A stretch of 61,530 nt of DNA from Fumia sp045645505 (GTDB taxonomy: Bacteria; Bacillota; Clostridia; Oscillospirales; Ruminococcaceae). The notes beneath the pieces were generated by a model. That model made no database searches. It was not told where the DNA came from and was given only the letters and a program-made list of their open reading frames with translations. The position numbers and the translations under genes were made by a program. Within the stretch, counting starts at the first letter, position 1. The number at the start of each line of letters is the position of its first letter. The stretch lies in assembly GCA_045645505.1 (NCBI GenBank), contig JAZRIW010000016.1, forward strand, positions 1 to 61,530, read 5' to 3'. Of this stretch, positions 49,327 to 59,404 are shown piece by piece.

Positions 49327-51561
49327 TTATTTTAAAAGTAATTGTTCTCCTAAATCCTCTTCTCTTATCAAAGCACCCGAAGCAGGTAAATTTCTTGTCC
49401 TGTAGCGGTGAGGATTTGTAAAAGTAGTTTCTGTAAGTGTCTTAACAGACTGCAAAAATGCACCTTTTTTAAGTGTCATAACAGCTACACCCTGATTATC
49501 TCTGGTAGTTTTAGCAGTAATCATATCAGGATTAAAAATTAAATTTCGTTTTCCTGAGGAAACAAGTACATATTCTTCTTTTTCCGATGGAACTTTCAAA
49601 GCCACAAGCGATGACTTATCGCTGTAAGCATTCTGAAGTTTTTTGCGGTTTGTCTTGGTTTCATAAGATAAAAGAGGCACCTTTGAAACCTTTCCGTTTT
49701 CAAAGAAGAATAAAATATTTCCTTTATAATCAAGTGTTATAACCGTACCAACAATTTTTTCATCTTCATCAAAACTTAATTTAGACGGGATATAATCACC
49801 CATGACACTCGCCTTTGTTTCAGTAAAATCTGAAATTTTAGCCTTATAAACCTGCGCCTTATCAGTAAAGAATAAAATCTCAGCCTTATTACTTGTCTCA
49901 ACCTGCAAGGCGATGCTGTCACCTTCTTTTAATTTCTGAACACTGCTCATTCTGAGTGATAAAGGTGTAATCTTTTTAAAATAACCTTCTGCAGTTACAA
50001 AAATGTTAACCTGGTAATCAGGTGTTTCTTCCTCTTCCTCCTCATCAGGTATATCAGATGGATAGATGAAAAGAGTTTTTCTTGGCTGACTGTATTTCTT
50101 GATATTGTCAAGAAGCTCGGAAATAATAATATTATTAAGCTTTCTGTTACTTGATAAAATATCTGTAAGCTCAGCAATGTCATTTTTAAGCTGATTAATT
50201 TCCTCAAGTCTTCCTAAAATATATTCCCTGTTAAGATGACGTAATTTTATTTCAGCCACGTATTCAGCCTGAATTTCGTCAATACCAAAGCCTATCATCA
50301 AATTGGGAACAACTTCGCTTTCTTCCTCTGTTTCTCTGACAATTTTAATTGCTTTATCAATATCAAGAAGAATTTTACTGAGTCCTTCCAGTAAATGAAG
50401 CTTGTCTTTCTTTTTATTAAGCTCAAACTCCACTCGTCTGCGTACACAGGTGCGTCTGAAACGAATCCACTCAAGTAATATATCCTTAGCGCCCAAAACC
50501 TTAGGCATTCCTTCTATAAGCACATTAAAATTACAAGAATAGCTATCTTCTAACGGAGTCATTTTAAACAGTTTCTGCATCAGTTTTTCTGCATCTACGC
50601 CACGCTTAATTTCAATTGTAAGCTTTAATCCCGAAAGGTCAGTTTCATCCCTTATATCAGAAATTTCCTTAATTTTATTAAGCTTTACAAGCTCGATAAC
50701 CTTATCGATTATCGCCTCAACTGTTGTAGTCGGAGGAATTTCTGTAATTTCAATACAGTTTTCGCCCTTGTCATAATTATATTTTGCCCTTACTTTAATT
50801 GAACCACGACCTGTAGAGAAAACTTTATCAAGTTCCTCTTTATCGTAAATTATATATCCGCCACCGGGGAAATCAGGTCCTTTAAGTGTCTGTGAAATAT
50901 CAAAATCCGGGTCTTTCAAAAGTCCGATTGCACTTTCGCAGACCTCACTTAAATTAAACGGACAAATTGCACTTGCCATGGATACCGCAATACCAACATT
51001 TGAATTTACAAGTACCGACGGAAATGTAGTGGGAAACAATACAGGTTCGGTTGTTGAATTATCATAGTTAGGTACAAAATCGACAGTATTCTTATCAATA
51101 TCCCTGAAAAGTTCAGCTGAAATTTTCTCAAGCTTTGCCTCGGTATAACGGGAAGCGGCATAAGCCATATCCCTTGAATACGCCTTTCCGAAGTTTCCTT
51201 TTGAATCAATATACGGATGTAAAAGCGATTCATTTCCTTTTGCAAGTCTTACCATTGTTTCATAAATAGTCTGGTCACCATGGGGGTTTAATTTCATTGT
51301 TTCACCCACAATAGTAGCCGATTTGGTCTTTGCACCATTCAAAAGCCCCATTTTATACATAGTATAAAGAAGCTTTCTGTGTGACGGCTTAAAACCATCT
51401 ATTTCAGGTAATGCACGGGAAACTATTACACTCATAGCATATGGCATATAGTTTTCTTCAAGAGTTTTGGTAATAGGCTGTTCAGTAACAACACCGGCAT
51501 CTTTAATATATGCATCTACATTACTTGTCTTTTTAACCTCAGGAGTTTTTTTCTTTGCCAT
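49327..51561 (-). CDS. parC: Type IIA topoisomerase subunit A (ParC-like, divergent)
   Basis: 744 residues. The breakage-reunion domain (about 35-490) has YAMSVIVSRALPEIDGFKPSHRKLLY, GETMKLNPHGDQTIYETMVRLA and catalytic Tyr in ASRYTEAKL, then PNYDNST-EPVLFPTTFPSVLVN. The C-terminal beta-pinwheel is shorter than in GyrA and lacks a clear GyrA-box. It pairs with the upstream ParE-like gene. Cannot exclude GyrA-like activity; probably decatenating topoisomerase IV. Confidence 0.88.
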   Translation of the reverse strand: MAKKKTPEVKKTSNVDAYIKDAGVVTEQPITKTLEENYMPYAMSVIVSRALPEIDGFKPSHRKLLYTMYKMGLLNGAKTKSATIVGETMKLNPHGDQTIYETMVRLAKGNESLLHPYIDSKGNFGKAYSRDMAYAASRYTEAKLEKISAELFRDIDKNTVDFVPNYDNSTTEPVLFPTTFPSVLVNSNVGIAVSMASAICPFNLSEVCESAIGLLKDPDFDISQTLKGPDFPGGGYIIYDKEELDKVFSTGRGSIKVRAKYNYDKGENCIEITEIPPTTTVEAIIDKVIELVKLNKIKEISDIRDETDLSGLKLTIEIKRGVDAEKLMQKLFKMTPLEDSYSCNFNVLIEGMPKVLGAKDILLEWIRFRRTCVRRRVEFELNKKKDKLHLLEGLSKILLDIDKAIKIVRETEEESEVVPNLMIGFGIDEIQAEYVAEIKLRHLNREYILGRLEEINQLKNDIAELTDILSSNRKLNNIIISELLDNIKKYSQPRKTLFIYPSDIPDEEEEEETPDYQVNIFVTAEGYFKKITPLSLRMSSVQKLKEGDSIALQVETSNKAEILFFTDKAQVYKAKISDFTETKASVMGDYIPSKLSFDEDEKIVGTVITLDYKGNILFFFENGKVSKVPLLSYETKTNRKKLQNAYSDKSSLVALKVPSEKEEYVLVSSGKRNLIFNPDMITAKTTRDNQGVAVMTLKKGAFLQSVKTLTETTFTNPHRYRTRNLPASGALIREEDLGEQLLLK

Positions 51562-51582
51562 TTGAAATTAAATTCCTTTCAT

Positions 51583-53559
51583 TTAAGAAATATCAGCAAG
51601 TTCAAGATATTTATGTCCAAACTCTGCTATATGGTCTTTTCTTCCCTGCAAATCGTCACCCAAAAGCAAGTCAAAAACCTGTGAAGTGCGTTCAGCATCT
51701 TCAGGGGTAACCTTTATAGCTCTTCTGGTTTCAGGATTCATAGTAGTAAGCCACATCATATCAGGATCATTCTCACCAAGACCTTTAGAACGCTGAATAG
51801 TAAATTTCGCATCTCCTATTTCAGCTAAAATCTGTGTTTTTTCCATTTCGTTATAAGCAAAGTAAACCTTGTTTTTGGTATTTATTTCATACAAAGGTGA
51901 CTGTGCGATATAAACATACCCCTGCTCGATAAGGGTGGGAGTAAGTCTGTAAAGCATCGTCAATATAAGCGTTCTTATCTGGAATCCGTCAACGTCAGCA
52001 TCGGTACATATAATTACTTTATTCCAGCGAAGTCCTGACAAATGAAATGACGCTATATCCTTATTCTGTTTTGCCTTAACCTCAACACCACAGCCTAAAA
52101 CTTTCAAAATATCAACGATAATTTCGCTTTTGAAAATTTTATCGTATCCGGACTTCAGACAATTAAGAATTTTACCTCTGACAGGAATAATAGCCTGAAA
52201 TTCTGCATCACGGGAAAGTTTACAGGAACCAAGTGCTGAATCACCCTCAACGATAAAAAGCTCACGTCTTTCAATATCTTTTGTACGACAATCCACAAAT
52301 TTCTGAACGCGATTTGTTATATTGATATTTTCCTGAAGTTTCTTTTTAATATTAAGTCTCGTTTTTTCAGCATTTTCACGACTTCTCTTATTAACAAGCA
52401 CCTGTTCAGCAATTTTATTTGCATCAACGGTGTTTTCAAGAAAATAAATTTCAAGCTGCTGCTTTAAAAATTCAGTCATTGCTTCATATATAAATTTATT
52501 TGTAATAGCCTTTTTGGTCTGATTTTCATAAGAAGTCTCTGTAGAAAATGAAGAAGAAACAAGACAAAGACAATCCTCAACATCAGCAAAAGTAATTTTA
52601 GATTCATTTTTGGAATATTTATTATTCTGTTTTAAATAATTATCAATCTGTGAAACAAACGCCTGACGCACTGCACGTTCAGGAGAACCGCCATGCTCTA
52701 AGAAACTCGAATTATGATAATACTCAGAAAGCTGAATGCGATTTGAAAAACATACTGCTACCGAGAGCTTAACCTTATAATCATTTTTATCCTCTCGATC
52801 ACGTCCTGTGCGTTCTGCTTCCCAATACTCAACATTAGTGAGTGCCTCAGTACCTACTATCTCTTTAAGATAATCTGTTATACCGTTTTCGTAACAAAAC
52901 TCATCTTTTTTTACACCCTCAGGGGTATGATCTATAAATTCAAATACAATTCCGGGGTTTACTACCGACTGTTTCTTTATAACGTCAAGATAGTATTCTC
53001 TCGGTATTTTTATATCGGTAAATACCTCTAAATCAGGTTTCCAACGCTGCAGAGTACCGGTTTTTTTAGAGGTTGAAGGAGTTTTTTTCATCTCTCCTAC
53101 AATATTTCCCTTTTCAAAATGAAGTTCATATAAAAATCCGTCACGAATTACCTGCACATCAAAAAACTCAGAAGAATACTGGGTAGCACAAGAACCCAAT
53201 CCGTTAAGTCCCAAAGAGAATCCGTAATTATCTCCTCGGTCTTTATATTTACCACCGGCATAAAGTTCACAGAAAACCAGTTCCCAGTTATAACGCTGTT
53301 CGTTGTTATTCCAATCTACAGGAATTCCTCGTCCAAAATCCTGAACCTGTATTGAATCATCTGCAAAATGTGTTACAACAATTTTACTTCCATAGCCTTC
53401 TCTGGCTTCATCTATAGAATTGGAAAGAATTTCGAAAAAAGAATGCTCGCAACCTTCCAAACCATCTGAACCAAAAATAACTGACGGACGTTTTCTCACC
53501 CTGTCAGCACCTTTTAAAGACGATATACTTTCATTTCCATACTCTTTTTGCTTAGCCAT
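51583..53559 (-). CDS. parE: Type IIA topoisomerase subunit B (ParE-like, divergent)
   Basis: 658 residues. GHKL ATPase with EILSNSIDEA (Asn/Asp Mg-ATP residues) and DFGRGIPVD. The usual GGLHGVG motif reads SLGLNGLGS. The transducer is followed by a Toprim domain with VEGDSALGS and CTDADVDG. It lies 21 nt before the subunit A gene. Length suits ParE. Divergence from canonical GyrB is typical of a second Clostridia topoisomerase pair. Confidence 0.88.
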   Translation of the reverse strand: MAKQKEYGNESISSLKGADRVRKRPSVIFGSDGLEGCEHSFFEILSNSIDEAREGYGSKIVVTHFADDSIQVQDFGRGIPVDWNNNEQRYNWELVFCELYAGGKYKDRGDNYGFSLGLNGLGSCATQYSSEFFDVQVIRDGFLYELHFEKGNIVGEMKKTPSTSKKTGTLQRWKPDLEVFTDIKIPREYYLDVIKKQSVVNPGIVFEFIDHTPEGVKKDEFCYENGITDYLKEIVGTEALTNVEYWEAERTGRDREDKNDYKVKLSVAVCFSNRIQLSEYYHNSSFLEHGGSPERAVRQAFVSQIDNYLKQNNKYSKNESKITFADVEDCLCLVSSSFSTETSYENQTKKAITNKFIYEAMTEFLKQQLEIYFLENTVDANKIAEQVLVNKRSRENAEKTRLNIKKKLQENINITNRVQKFVDCRTKDIERRELFIVEGDSALGSCKLSRDAEFQAIIPVRGKILNCLKSGYDKIFKSEIIVDILKVLGCGVEVKAKQNKDIASFHLSGLRWNKVIICTDADVDGFQIRTLILTMLYRLTPTLIEQGYVYIAQSPLYEINTKNKVYFAYNEMEKTQILAEIGDAKFTIQRSKGLGENDPDMMWLTTMNPETRRAIKVTPEDAERTSQVFDLLLGDDLQGRKDHIAEFGHKYLELADIS

Positions 53560-53608
53560 GAAATCCTCCGAAAAATTTTTAGTTGTGTATGCATAATACT
53601 CTATTATT

Positions 53609-53637
53609 ATTTTATTATATTTTCCTTAAACTGTCAA
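53609..53637 (-). promoter_or_regulatory. Promoter of the parEC operon
   Basis: Minus strand TTGACA, 17-bp spacer, TAAAAT, 50 bp before the parE start. Confidence 0.75.
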
Positions 53638-53730
53638 ATAATTAAAAGAATATTCCTTAAAATTATAAGTGCATTTTTATTTTTATTTTCCCATATAATT
53701 TAAAAAAATCACAAAATAGGAAGATTTATA

Positions 53731-55272
53731 ATGAAAGCAAAATTATTTTTAAAAAATACAATTATTTTAACTGTAAGTTCAATTGTTTTAAGGCTTATCG
53801 CAGTTTTTTTCACAGCTTACCTTTCAAGAAAAATCGGCACCGAAGGTATGGGACTCTATCAACTTATTTTTTCAGTCTATAGCTTTGCCTCCACCTTGGC
53901 AACCTCAGGAATTTATCTCACAGTAACAAGGCTTGTAGCAGAAGCAATCGGAAAAGGTACATATTCCGATGCAAATGATACTATGCGAAAATGTATAATT
54001 TACGGTGGAATTGTAAGTATTATAACCGCATTGATTTTATTTTTCTCATCTTCCTTTATATCTTTAAAAATTTTAGAGGACAAAAGATGTTTAATATCGC
54101 TTAAAACCTTGTCTTTTGCCCTGCCGTTTATGGCTTTCTCTGCAAGTTTAAGAGGATACTTTTTTGCTTTAAGAAATGTAATAAAATCAACTTCCAGCCA
54201 GATTTTAGAACAATTTGTAAGAATTATAACAGTTTCCATTGCATTCACTATACTTCTGCCCAAAGGAATAACTTATGGCTGTATGGCAATTGCATTAGGC
54301 TCTGTTTTCGGAGAAGCACTGGCATTTATTTACACTTTTTTTCTCTATATAAAAGATAAAAGAAAAAGAGTGTTCTTAAAAAAGCCAAAAAAAGAAAACA
54401 CAAAAAAAGTCCTTAAAATCACAATTCCTGTAGCAATAAGCTCATATCTTCGTTCAAGCTTAGTCACGATAGAAAACATCTTAATACCAAAGGGATTTAA
54501 AAAATATGGTGCTTCGGCTAAAACTGCACTGGCTCAATATGGTATGATGGAAGCTATGGTAATGCCGATTTTAACCTTCCCCGCAGCATTTTTAACCTCT
54601 TTCTCGAGCTTGTTGATACCTGAACTTGCAGAAGCTTCTGCAATTAAAAACAAGCAAAAAATAAATCATCTTTCTTCTTCTGTATTAAATCTTACCCTTT
54701 TATTTTCTTTTCCGATTACTGCTTGTTTCATAGCTTTTGGAGAAAACATAGGTCTTGCTATATATAAAAGCAAAGAAGCGGGTATAAGTTTAAGCGTGCT
54801 TGCGCCTTTAGTACCATTGATATATCTTGACATTGTAGCAGATGCAATGCTCAAAGGACTTGACAAGCAAGTAAGCTCTATGAGATACAGCATTATTGAT
54901 TCTGCAATAAGTATTATACTTATATACCTTTTAATTCCTGTTTACGGAGTAAACGGATATATTTCCGTAATATTCATAAGTACATTCATTAACACAGTTT
55001 TAAGTGTAAATTGTCTTGTAGAGATAACTGAAATATCCTTTTCAATAAAAAACAGTATAATAAAACCGCTTATATTTTCAATGTCAGGTGCTTTTTTATC
55101 AGCTTTAGCATTCAAAAAAGCTGACATTCCCGTTATCCCGAAAGTTATATTCGAAATACTATTTATGTTTTTAAGTTACTTTTTACTTTTATTATTAACA
55201 AACTCCATAAATTTCCAAGATTTAAAAAGAAACTCACTTAACACAAATATTATCAAAACAAAAAGTGTTTAA
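53731..55272 (+). CDS. SpoVB-like MOP-family flippase
   Basis: 513 residues, 14 transmembrane segments. The N-terminus (KNTIILTVSSIVLRLIAVFFTAYLSRKIGTEGMGLYQL) is characteristic of stage V sporulation protein B/MurJ-like oligosaccharide-lipid flippases. Translocates lipid-linked precursors, probably for cortex or wall. Monocistronic. The RBS AGGAAG is weak. Confidence 0.87.
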   Translation: MKAKLFLKNTIILTVSSIVLRLIAVFFTAYLSRKIGTEGMGLYQLIFSVYSFASTLATSGIYLTVTRLVAEAIGKGTYSDANDTMRKCIIYGGIVSIITALILFFSSSFISLKILEDKRCLISLKTLSFALPFMAFSASLRGYFFALRNVIKSTSSQILEQFVRIITVSIAFTILLPKGITYGCMAIALGSVFGEALAFIYTFFLYIKDKRKRVFLKKPKKENTKKVLKITIPVAISSYLRSSLVTIENILIPKGFKKYGASAKTALAQYGMMEAMVMPILTFPAAFLTSFSSLLIPELAEASAIKNKQKINHLSSSVLNLTLLFSFPITACFIAFGENIGLAIYKSKEAGISLSVLAPLVPLIYLDIVADAMLKGLDKQVSSMRYSIIDSAISIILIYLLIPVYGVNGYISVIFISTFINTVLSVNCLVEITEISFSIKNSIIKPLIFSMSGAFLSALAFKKADIPVIPKVIFEILFMFLSYFLLLLLTNSINFQDLKRNSLNTNIIKTKSV

Positions 55273-55294
55273 AAACTTCAAGTTTTTAAACACT
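55259..55294 (-). terminator. Terminator of the 55300-55689 gene
   Basis: AGTGTTTAAAAACTT pairs with the following inverted copy (13-bp effective stem); T run in the minus direction. Overlaps the end of the SpoVB-like gene. Confidence 0.55.
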
Positions 55295-55299
55295 CCTCC

Positions 55300-55689
55300 C
55301 TACTCTATTATATTAATCTTTCTTCCGTGTGCAGAACGAAGAAACTTAGCCACATTCTGAGCCGAATAACTTTCAACAGAAATTTCAAGCAGACACTCTG
55401 TCCTTCCAACAGGCCCATCCAGATCCCTTTTATCAGGAATATCCATAAAATCAGAATCAAAATACAAGACGGGTGAAAAGCCCGAAAGCACTCCATGTCC
55501 CGCATTTCCCACCATATAAGTATCACCACTATCAAATAAAGCAAAACTTTTAGTAGGCAAATCGGGAGCTATAACCCCTATTTCTCTGTAACGAATTTTA
55601 ACTGCTTTTATTCCTATGAAACGCTCTCTCACCCCACGAGCAGCATATTCAGCATCGTCAACAGTATCAAATTTAGCAAAAATTTTCAT
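55300..55689 (-). CDS. Small conserved-looking protein of unknown function
   Basis: 129 residues, soluble. Begins MKIFAKFDTVDDAEYAARGVRE, a beta-alpha unit resembling ferredoxin-like folds such as stress protein GSP17M, but I do not recognise the family. The middle has Gly/Asp-rich turns (GNAGHGVLSGFSP). GGTGGAGTT lies upstream. It stands alone between two plus-strand units, with its own terminator. Confidence 0.65.
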   Translation of the reverse strand: MKIFAKFDTVDDAEYAARGVRERFIGIKAVKIRYREIGVIAPDLPTKSFALFDSGDTYMVGNAGHGVLSGFSPVLYFDSDFMDIPDKRDLDGPVGRTECLLEISVESYSAQNVAKFLRSAHGRKINIIE

Positions 55690-55779
55690 TAAAACTCCAC
55701 CTTTAAAAAGTTTTTCTTTTAATATTTTAAACCTTTGAAAAAAAGTTATTCAAACCAAAAAGAGGATTTTAAAAAACAT

Positions 55780-55809
55780 TTGCCAAGTACAGGTAAAAAG
55801 TGGTATAAT
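55780..55809 (+). promoter_or_regulatory. Promoter of the DUF951-prfA operon
   Basis: TTGCCA, 18-bp spacer, TATAAT, 39 bp before the first gene. Confidence 0.75.
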
Positions 55810-55848
55810 ATTAAAATATAAGTAAAAGTTTTCAAAGGAGATTTCAAT

Positions 55849-56031
55849 ATGGATATAAAAATCGGAGACACTCTTTTGATGAAAAAAAATCACCCCTGCG
55901 GTGAAAATCGTTTTTTAGTACTTCGTATAGGTATGGATTTTAAACTCAAATGCATCAAATGTGGGCATGAAATTATGATTCCACGTGCAAAAGCAGAAAA
56001 AGGCATTAAAAAAATAGAAAATAATCAATAA
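55849..56031 (+). CDS. DUF951 family protein
   Basis: 60 residues. IKIGDTLLMKKNHPCGENRFLVLRIGMDFKLKCIKCGHEIMIPR matches the DUF951 pattern (KKxHPCG, K-C--CG), a small OB-like domain with a CxxC knuckle. Unknown function. Upstream of prfA by 20 nt. AAAGGAG RBS. Confidence 0.92.
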   Translation: MDIKIGDTLLMKKNHPCGENRFLVLRIGMDFKLKCIKCGHEIMIPRAKAEKGIKKIENNQ

Positions 56032-56051
56032 ATCGAAAGGCACGGTAAAAT

Positions 56052-57128
56052 ATGTTAGAAAAATTAAAAATTATAGCTGTTCATTATGATGAAATAAATG
56101 AAAAACTTATGGATCCAAATGTTGTTGCTGATCAAAATCAATATAAAGAGCTTATGCGTGAATTTAAAAACCTCACGCCAATTATAGATAAATATAAAGA
56201 ATTAAAACAAGCTACTGAAGATTTTGAAGAAGCAAAAGCTATGCTCGATGCAGGTGGTCTTGATAAAGATTTCAAAGAATTTTTACAAGAACAATATGAC
56301 GAAAATCATCAAGCTATTGAAAGACTTTCTGAAGAAGCCAAAATCCTTCTTCTTCCAAAAGATCCTAATGACGATAAAAACGTAATCGTTGAAATCAGAG
56401 GCGGAGCAGGCGGAGAAGAAGCTGCCCTTTTTGTAAATTCCCTTTATCGTATGTACACTATGTACGCTGAATCAAAACGCTGGAAGGTTGAAATAATAAA
56501 CGCCAATCCCACCGAGCTTGGAGGTTTTAAAGAAATTTCCTTCAGCATTGATGGTGAAGGAGCATATTCCCGCCTTAAATTTGAAAGCGGTGTCCACAGA
56601 GTTCAACGTGTTCCTGAAACTGAAACTCAGGGCAGAGTTCATACTTCTACGGTAACAGTTGCAGTACTTCCCGAAGCTGAAGAAGTTGAATTTGAAATTA
56701 ACCCCACCGATTTGCAGATTGACACTTATCGTTCAAGCGGTGCAGGTGGTCAGCACGTAAATAAAACCGAATCTGCAATCCGCATCACACACCTTCCTAC
56801 CGGTGTTGTAGTTGAATGTCAGGACGAAAGAAGCCAGATGAAAAACCGCGAAAAAGCGATGAAAGTTCTCCGTTCCCGTCTTTATGAAGCAAAAGTACGT
56901 GAGCAGGAAGCCGCAGTTGCAGCAGAACGTAAAAGTCAGGTTGGTACAGGAGATCGTTCTGAACGTATCCGCACTTACAACTATCCGCAAGGTCGTATAA
57001 GTGACCACCGTATAGGTCTCACCTTATATCGCCTTGAAGATTTCTTAAACGGAAATATAGATGAAGTTGTTGACGCTCTTATTACTGCACATCAGGCAGA
57101 ACTTTTAGCTGCACAATCCGAAAACTAA
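56052..57128 (+). CDS. prfA: Peptide chain release factor 1
   Basis: 358 residues. Peptidyl-hydrolysis GGQ in SSGAGGQHVNKTES, codon-recognition region near RVPETETQGRVHTS, class I release factor architecture. Recognises UAA and UAG stops. RBS is weak (AAAGG). Standard length. Confidence 0.97.
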   Translation: MLEKLKIIAVHYDEINEKLMDPNVVADQNQYKELMREFKNLTPIIDKYKELKQATEDFEEAKAMLDAGGLDKDFKEFLQEQYDENHQAIERLSEEAKILLLPKDPNDDKNVIVEIRGGAGGEEAALFVNSLYRMYTMYAESKRWKVEIINANPTELGGFKEISFSIDGEGAYSRLKFESGVHRVQRVPETETQGRVHTSTVTVAVLPEAEEVEFEINPTDLQIDTYRSSGAGGQHVNKTESAIRITHLPTGVVVECQDERSQMKNREKAMKVLRSRLYEAKVREQEAAVAAERKSQVGTGDRSERIRTYNYPQGRISDHRIGLTLYRLEDFLNGNIDEVVDALITAHQAELLAAQSEN

Positions 57129-57166
57129 ATGTAAAGCTTTTTTCTTTACACACAGGAAGTGAAATA

Positions 57167-58180
57167 ATGAATACAGAAATCCTTGCGGCAACTGAAGAAA
57201 ATATTAAAAAGGCAGCATCAGTTTTAAAAAGTGGTAATCTTGTCGCAATACCAACCGAAACCGTTTACGGATTAGCTGCAAACGCCTTGGATTCAGAAGC
57301 TATCAAAAAAATATTTATCGCCAAGGGACGTCCGCAGGATAACCCTCTGATTGTTCATATAAATTCAATCGGTATGTTAAACTCTCTCACAGTAAATGTG
57401 CCAAAACTCGCTTATGATTTAGCTTACAGCTTTTGGCCAGGTCCTTTGACAATGGTCTTACAAAAAGCCAATCACATTCCCCTTGAAGTTACTGCAGGAC
57501 TTGATACTATCGGGATTCGTTTTCCTGAAAACAAAGTAGCCCTTTCAGTTATCTCAGAAAGCAATCTGCCTTTAGCAGCTCCAAGTGCTAATATATCAGG
57601 CAGCCCAAGTCCCACAAAAGCCTCACATGTTTTTTCAGACTTAAACGGTAAAATTCCTCTTGTGATTGATGGCGGAGAATCATCGGTAGGCCTTGAATCC
57701 ACAGTAATTTCAGTCAAAGAAAACAGTATTAAGCTTTTGCGTCCCGGTGCTGTAACCGTTGATGATTTAAAGCGATTTGCAGATGTTGAAATTGATAAAG
57801 GTGTACTCAATGAGCTTGATTTAGCTGAAAAAGTATCATCTCCCGGTATGAAATATAAGCATTATTCCCCAAAAGCTAAAATAATAATTTTAGAAAGTAA
57901 TGCCGAAAATTTTGCAGATTTTGTTAACAGTCACAATGAAAAAGGTGTCTATGCGATGACTTTTGACGGTGAAGAAAAATCACTTAATGTCCCCGTAATT
58001 TCTTTCGGCAATTTAAAAGACTCCTCTTCTCAGGCTAAAATTCTATTTGATAATTTAAGAAAATGTGACGAACTTAATGCAAAAATCGTATATGTTCGTT
58101 CACCCAAAAAAGACGGCATAGGACTTGCTGTTTATAACCGACTCCTTCGTGCCGCCGCTTTTACAATAATTAAACTTTAA
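57167..58180 (+). CDS. tsaC: L-threonylcarbamoyladenylate synthase (Sua5/YwlC)
   Basis: 337 residues. YrdC domain (about 10-205): PTETVYGLAANA, KGRPQDNPLIVH, PAPSANISGSPSPT (LAAPSANISG), plus a C-terminal Sua5 domain (about 225-335: SPGMKYKHYSPKA). Makes the TC-AMP intermediate for t6A37 of tRNAs. Adjacent to prfA as in many Firmicutes. RBS AGGAAGTG. Confidence 0.95.
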   Translation: MNTEILAATEENIKKAASVLKSGNLVAIPTETVYGLAANALDSEAIKKIFIAKGRPQDNPLIVHINSIGMLNSLTVNVPKLAYDLAYSFWPGPLTMVLQKANHIPLEVTAGLDTIGIRFPENKVALSVISESNLPLAAPSANISGSPSPTKASHVFSDLNGKIPLVIDGGESSVGLESTVISVKENSIKLLRPGAVTVDDLKRFADVEIDKGVLNELDLAEKVSSPGMKYKHYSPKAKIIILESNAENFADFVNSHNEKGVYAMTFDGEEKSLNVPVISFGNLKDSSSQAKILFDNLRKCDELNAKIVYVRSPKKDGIGLAVYNRLLRAAAFTIIKL

Positions 58181-58199
58181 GACAAAAGGAGGAAAATCC

Positions 58200-59378
58200 T
58201 TGCAGAATAAAAAGCTACTTGTTGTCGGTTTGACAGGACAGACAGGTGCGGGAAAAACATTAGTCAGTAAACTCTTTAAAAATAAGGGGTTTACTGTAAT
58301 AAACGCCGATGAAATCTCAAGAATTATAATAAACTCCGAGACAATTCTCAATAAACTTGTCTCGGTATTCGGAAATGAAATCTTAAATGATGATGGTTCT
58401 TTAAATCGTAAAATTCTGGCTGCAAAAACATTCCCCAACCCGGAAGAATTGCAAAAACTAAATGAAATTATGTATCCTCCGATTTTAGCCGAAATCGAAG
58501 AAAGAATAAAAAACTTGCAGGAATCGGGAATAAAAAAAATACTCTTAGATGCGCCTACTCTTTTTGAAAGTAAAGCGCAAAGGCTTTGTAACGTAAAAAT
58601 TTCTGTACTTGCAAATAAAGAACTTCGCAGAGAACGTATAATGAAACGGGACTCTCTGACACTTTTAGAAGCTGAAAACAGAATGTCCGCACAACAAAAC
58701 GACCGTTTTTATATCCTTCGTTCCGATTACATTATCCATAATAATACATCTGAAGAAGAATTAAAAAAACAAGCAGAGTTAATTATAAAGCACTTATCCG
58801 GTGGTATAAGCAAAGATAAAAAAGAGCGTTCCCCTGTCGCCAATCTATTTCTGTGGGCAGTAATAGTATTGTCAACTATATTACTTATTAAGGGCTCATG
58901 TACCCTCATTTTAAAAGCTATTTACCCACAAAAATACGAAAGCATTATATCTTCCTGTGCTGAAGAATATAATATTGACGAAAACTTAATTTATGCTGTA
59001 ATAAAATGCGAAAGCGGATTTGATAAAAATGCTGTATCAAAGGCAGATGCAAAAGGTCTTATGCAGATAACAGAAGAAACCTTTGAATGGATTAACTCAA
59101 AAATGGGTAAAGACGTTTCCTATGACGATATTTTTAGTCCCGAAATAAATATCCGTTACGGAAGTTGCCTTATCTCACTTCTGTTAGAAGAATTCACTTC
59201 AGAAGAAAATGCAATTATAGCATATCACGCAGGTTGGGGAAATGTAAAAAAATGGCTTTCTGACGACCGATACAGCTCAGACGGAATAACTATTGAAACA
59301 ATTCCTTTCCCGACTACTGATAATTATTTAGAAAATGTCTTAAAAGCCAAATCGGTGTATGAAAAATTATATTCTTAA
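58200..59378 (+). CDS. Fusion: dephospho-CoA kinase (CoaE) + membrane lytic transglycosylase
   Basis: 392 residues from a TTG at 58200 (AGGAGG at 7 nt). Residues about 5-205 are a CoaE domain: P-loop GLTGQTGAGKT, NADEISRII, LLDAPTLFES, lid-like RRERIMKRDSL...RMSAQQ. One transmembrane helix (about 217-240) follows, then an extracellular SLT domain (about 250-390) with catalytic Glu in VIKCESGFDKNAVS, KGLMQI and AYHAGWGNV. Kinase in the cytosol and transglycosylase outside fit a type II membrane topology. In related Firmicutes these are separate adjacent genes. No stop or frameshift at the junction. Confidence 0.9.
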   Translation: MQNKKLLVVGLTGQTGAGKTLVSKLFKNKGFTVINADEISRIIINSETILNKLVSVFGNEILNDDGSLNRKILAAKTFPNPEELQKLNEIMYPPILAEIEERIKNLQESGIKKILLDAPTLFESKAQRLCNVKISVLANKELRRERIMKRDSLTLLEAENRMSAQQNDRFYILRSDYIIHNNTSEEELKKQAELIIKHLSGGISKDKKERSPVANLFLWAVIVLSTILLIKGSCTLILKAIYPQKYESIISSCAEEYNIDENLIYAVIKCESGFDKNAVSKADAKGLMQITEETFEWINSKMGKDVSYDDIFSPEINIRYGSCLISLLLEEFTSEENAIIAYHAGWGNVKKWLSDDRYSSDGITIETIPFPTTDNYLENVLKAKSVYEKLYS

Positions 59379-59404
59379 CAATAATAACTTAAAGGAGAAT
59401 TATT

